DNA of 64,000 nt, taken from NCBI GenBank assembly GCA_021186555.1, contig JAJKFL010000006.1:6778215-6842214 (forward strand), in the 5' to 3' direction. Position numbers and translations under genes: made by a program. Shown one piece after another: positions 62,338 to 64,000 of this stretch. Source of the stretch: Reticulitermes speratus (Eukaryota > Arthropoda > Insecta > Blattodea > Rhinotermitidae). Positions within the stretch are counted from its first letter, which is position 1, and every line of letters begins with the position of its first letter. Below the pieces are notes generated by a model. It ran no database searches and was not told the DNA's origin. It saw only the letters and a program-made list of their open reading frames with translations.

Positions 62338-62520
62338 AATTGGCCGTGCCATGACTCAGGCGGTTACTTGCCGGCCGGTCACTACGGAGGCCCGGGTTCG
62401 ATCCCATTCTGACATGTGATCCTTATGGTGGAGGAAGTGGCACTGGGACAGGTTTTTTTCTCCGAGTACTTCGGTCTTCCCCTGTCAGTATCATTCCACT
62501 AACTTTCCATATTTATCTTT
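62338..62520 (+). mobile_element. SINE-E, head and body
   Basis: GGCCGTGCCATGACTCAGGC (box A), GGGTTCGATCCC (box B near 62395), GGAAGTGGCACTGGGACAGG, CTCCGAGTACTTCGGTCTTC, TATCATTCCACTAACTTTCC. The 3' half (GGGGCCCTTC end) is missing. Confidence 0.82.
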
Positions 62521-63017
62521 ATCTTAATACAACTGTTATAAGAAGGACGAGCGGGCGAAATTTGTAAACGTTCAAATGGATATCGGAGAGTTTGGATGGA
62601 AGAGTGCCTGCATCTTGTTTTGGCTTTTAAAAGGATAATTTGTATGTTGGTGTTTCAGGTGGCACAGTGTCACGGGGTTTCCGCGGAAATTACAAACACA
62701 CATAAACAGTCTTCAGTTGCTTCGGTTATGCTTAATGTCTTTCACACGCACATAATATTTTGGTATGAAATTCTGAAATATAGCCGTAGTAGGCCTATAT
62801 GTAGTGAAACATGTCACTCCCTTTATATGTCATTCTAGATGCAAGTCTCTGTTACTTCACCGCAGTCGCTGCTCATAATTCGAGTCTGGACAGATGTGTG
62901 TAAGGCTGCAGACTGCATCGCTTGGCGTCTTAACACTGCAGCAGCTTCCTGCCTTGCCGTGAGACTTTTTAGTGTCCGGTACACGCGTGTTTGTGACTAG
63001 AGACTGCGCAGTTCTAG

Positions 63018-63044
63018 TAATTATTATTATTATTATTATTATTA

Positions 63045-63100
<56 letters not shown>
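63018..63100. repeat. (ATT)n microsatellite upstream of a SINE
   Basis: About 27 ATT units with one T-rich interruption. Confidence 0.93.
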
Positions 63101-63405
63101 GGGGCACGCGGTGGCGCAGTTGGTTGAGGAACTGCACTACAAGCCGGAAGGTTGCGGGTTCGATTCCCGATGGTGTCATTGGAATTTTTCATTGACATAA
63201 TCGTTTCGGTCGCACTATGGCCCTGGGGTCGACTCAGCCTCTAACAGAAATGAGTACCTGGAGTATTTCCTGGGGAGTAAAGGCGGTCGGTGCGTAGGGC
63301 TGACAACCTTACCACCTTCATGTGCCGATTGTCTAGAAATCTGGGAGCCTCAGCCTCCTGGAACCCCAATGGCCTGTCTAGGCCTGTAATGGGATTGCTT
63401 TACCG
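63101..63405 (+). mobile_element. SINE-A, full copy inside an (ATT)n tract
   Basis: GGGGCACGCGGTGGCGCAGT head, box B GGTTCGATTCC near 63160, full body, tail GGGATTGCTTTACCGTACC. ATT repeats continue on the far side (63408-63445), so the insertion split a microsatellite or the tract has grown on both sides. Confidence 0.92.
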
Positions 63406-63407
63406 TA

Positions 63408-63445
63408 CCATTATTATTTTTTATTATTATTATTATATTATTAAT
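63408..63445. repeat. (ATT)n microsatellite downstream of a SINE
   Basis: Continuation of the tract interrupted by SINE-A. Confidence 0.85.
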
Positions 63446-63917
63446 TACATAATAACTTCGCCAGATGATTCGTACTTGTCATGTAAATAGGATCGCCGTA
63501 TGTTGTGGTTTGTGTAAATCGTATTTGTTGTTGTTGGCCTTGACCTTGAGAAGTGATGAGTAAGTTACCACCGAAGTGAATGAACTGGCTGTCGGTGTGT
63601 TGCCACACACTGCGGCCGGACTCCGATAAGTCTCGAAGAGGGAACAGTCCAGTCGTGACCAGTCTGGGCGCAGTTCCACTTTTAGAAAGGTGACGTGACG
63701 TGACGTGGAGGGCGGGTGTAGCGATTGCAGTGGTATTGTTTTGCGTCAGAACTGGCTCGAGGCGGCTTCTGTAGTTTCTTGTTTTTGAGCACAAAATGTT
63801 GTTAGTGTGACACTCAACAACGCTGTCAGTGTTAGGTTTGAGAGCGTCGGTTTATAGTAGAGTGAATCGGTATAGAACACCTGTCAGTCTGTAACACTTG
63901 ACCAGTGTTTAATACCG

Positions 63918-64000
63918 GTTACTGTCGTTGGAATTTTTCACTGACGACTCAGCCTTTAACAGAAATGGGTACCAGGAGTATTTCCTGGGGTGTAAAGGCG
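63918..64000 (+). mobile_element. SINE-A body, headless, cut by window edge
   Basis: GTTGGAATTTTTCACTGACG, a deletion of the 'CCGGTCGCACTATGG' block, CTCAGCCTTTAACAGAAATG, GGTACCAGGAGTATTTCCTG, TAAAGGCG to the last base. No tRNA-like head upstream. Confidence 0.8.

Noticed and set aside
62857-63198. 113-codon minus frame with an Asn run
   Set aside because: It is an (ATT)n microsatellite read in one frame plus the inverse of a SINE-A head.

Overview
This is eukaryotic, almost certainly insect, repeat-dense DNA in which I cannot support a single intact host protein-coding gene or a stand-alone RNA gene. The recurring repeat families (tRNA-headed SINEs, a LINE whose C-terminus reads '[13 protein letters not shown]', and palindromes whose reading frames contain 'YRRFGTTYRSHPHGSR') resemble repeats I know from cockroach and other polyneopteran genomes. 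A blattodean such as Periplaneta is my best guess; this comes from memory and not from a search. No open frame exceeds 190 codons, and the longest ones are repeats or shadows. The window is best read as intergenic or intronic sequence built by layered transposition.

Mobile elements seen, with working names. SINE-A has box A and box B like a tRNA and a tail near GCTTTACCTTT. SINE-B has a Leu/Ser-type tRNA head and a tail near GGGGCTGTTGAGCCAT. SINE-C has a tRNA head, shares a 3' motif with SINE-B and ends in (ATT)n. SINE-D is abundant and old. SINE-E and SINE-F are further tRNA-headed families. There are two LINE 3'-end families: LINE-X ('LYGCETW...[12 protein letters not shown]') and LINE-Y ('LEGRIEMTGRRGRRRKQLLDDLKEK', (GAAT)n tail). 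DNA transposon remnants include two TA-flanked Tc1/mariner-type elements (137-1000 and 60993-61552), a TAA-flanked PIF/Harbinger element with a transposase piece (26684-27285), TTAA-flanked piggyBac-like MITEs, pogo-like MITEs, a small hAT-like family with 8-bp target duplications, and a ~500-bp repeat family (G).

The most interesting layer is a set of foldback (palindromic) elements carrying sequences that match the hammerhead self-cleaving ribozyme: a CTGANGA core, a complementary stem II, GAAA, a very short stem III, a GTH cleavage triplet, and usually a closing stem I. The best are at 751-797, 41195-41243, 44003-44050 and 57297-57346, with more decayed copies at 12570-12620, 17818-17860, 18077-18117, 28822-28835, 33727-33777, 37105-37155, 37238-37275 and 60648-60690. 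Hammerheads with minimal stem III are known from the terminal repeats of Penelope-like retroelements, so these are probably short non-autonomous relatives. A related, more decayed palindrome family (K) is at 13735-13890, 44310-44542, 57945-58012 and 59119-59344.

Other structure: a six-unit ~78-bp tandem array whose units each hold a histone-mRNA-like stem-loop (2340-2765); a 33-bp satellite (21800-22785); a 23-bp satellite with higher-order organisation (49918-50935); a degenerate tandem array made from a LINE tail (43150-43437); and many simple repeats. Nested insertions are frequent (hammerhead element in a Tc1-type element, piggyBac MITE in pogo MITE, SINE in hammerhead palindrome, LINE derivative in hammerhead palindrome, LINE in hAT, SINE-E in SINE-D tail), which gives a relative order of events.
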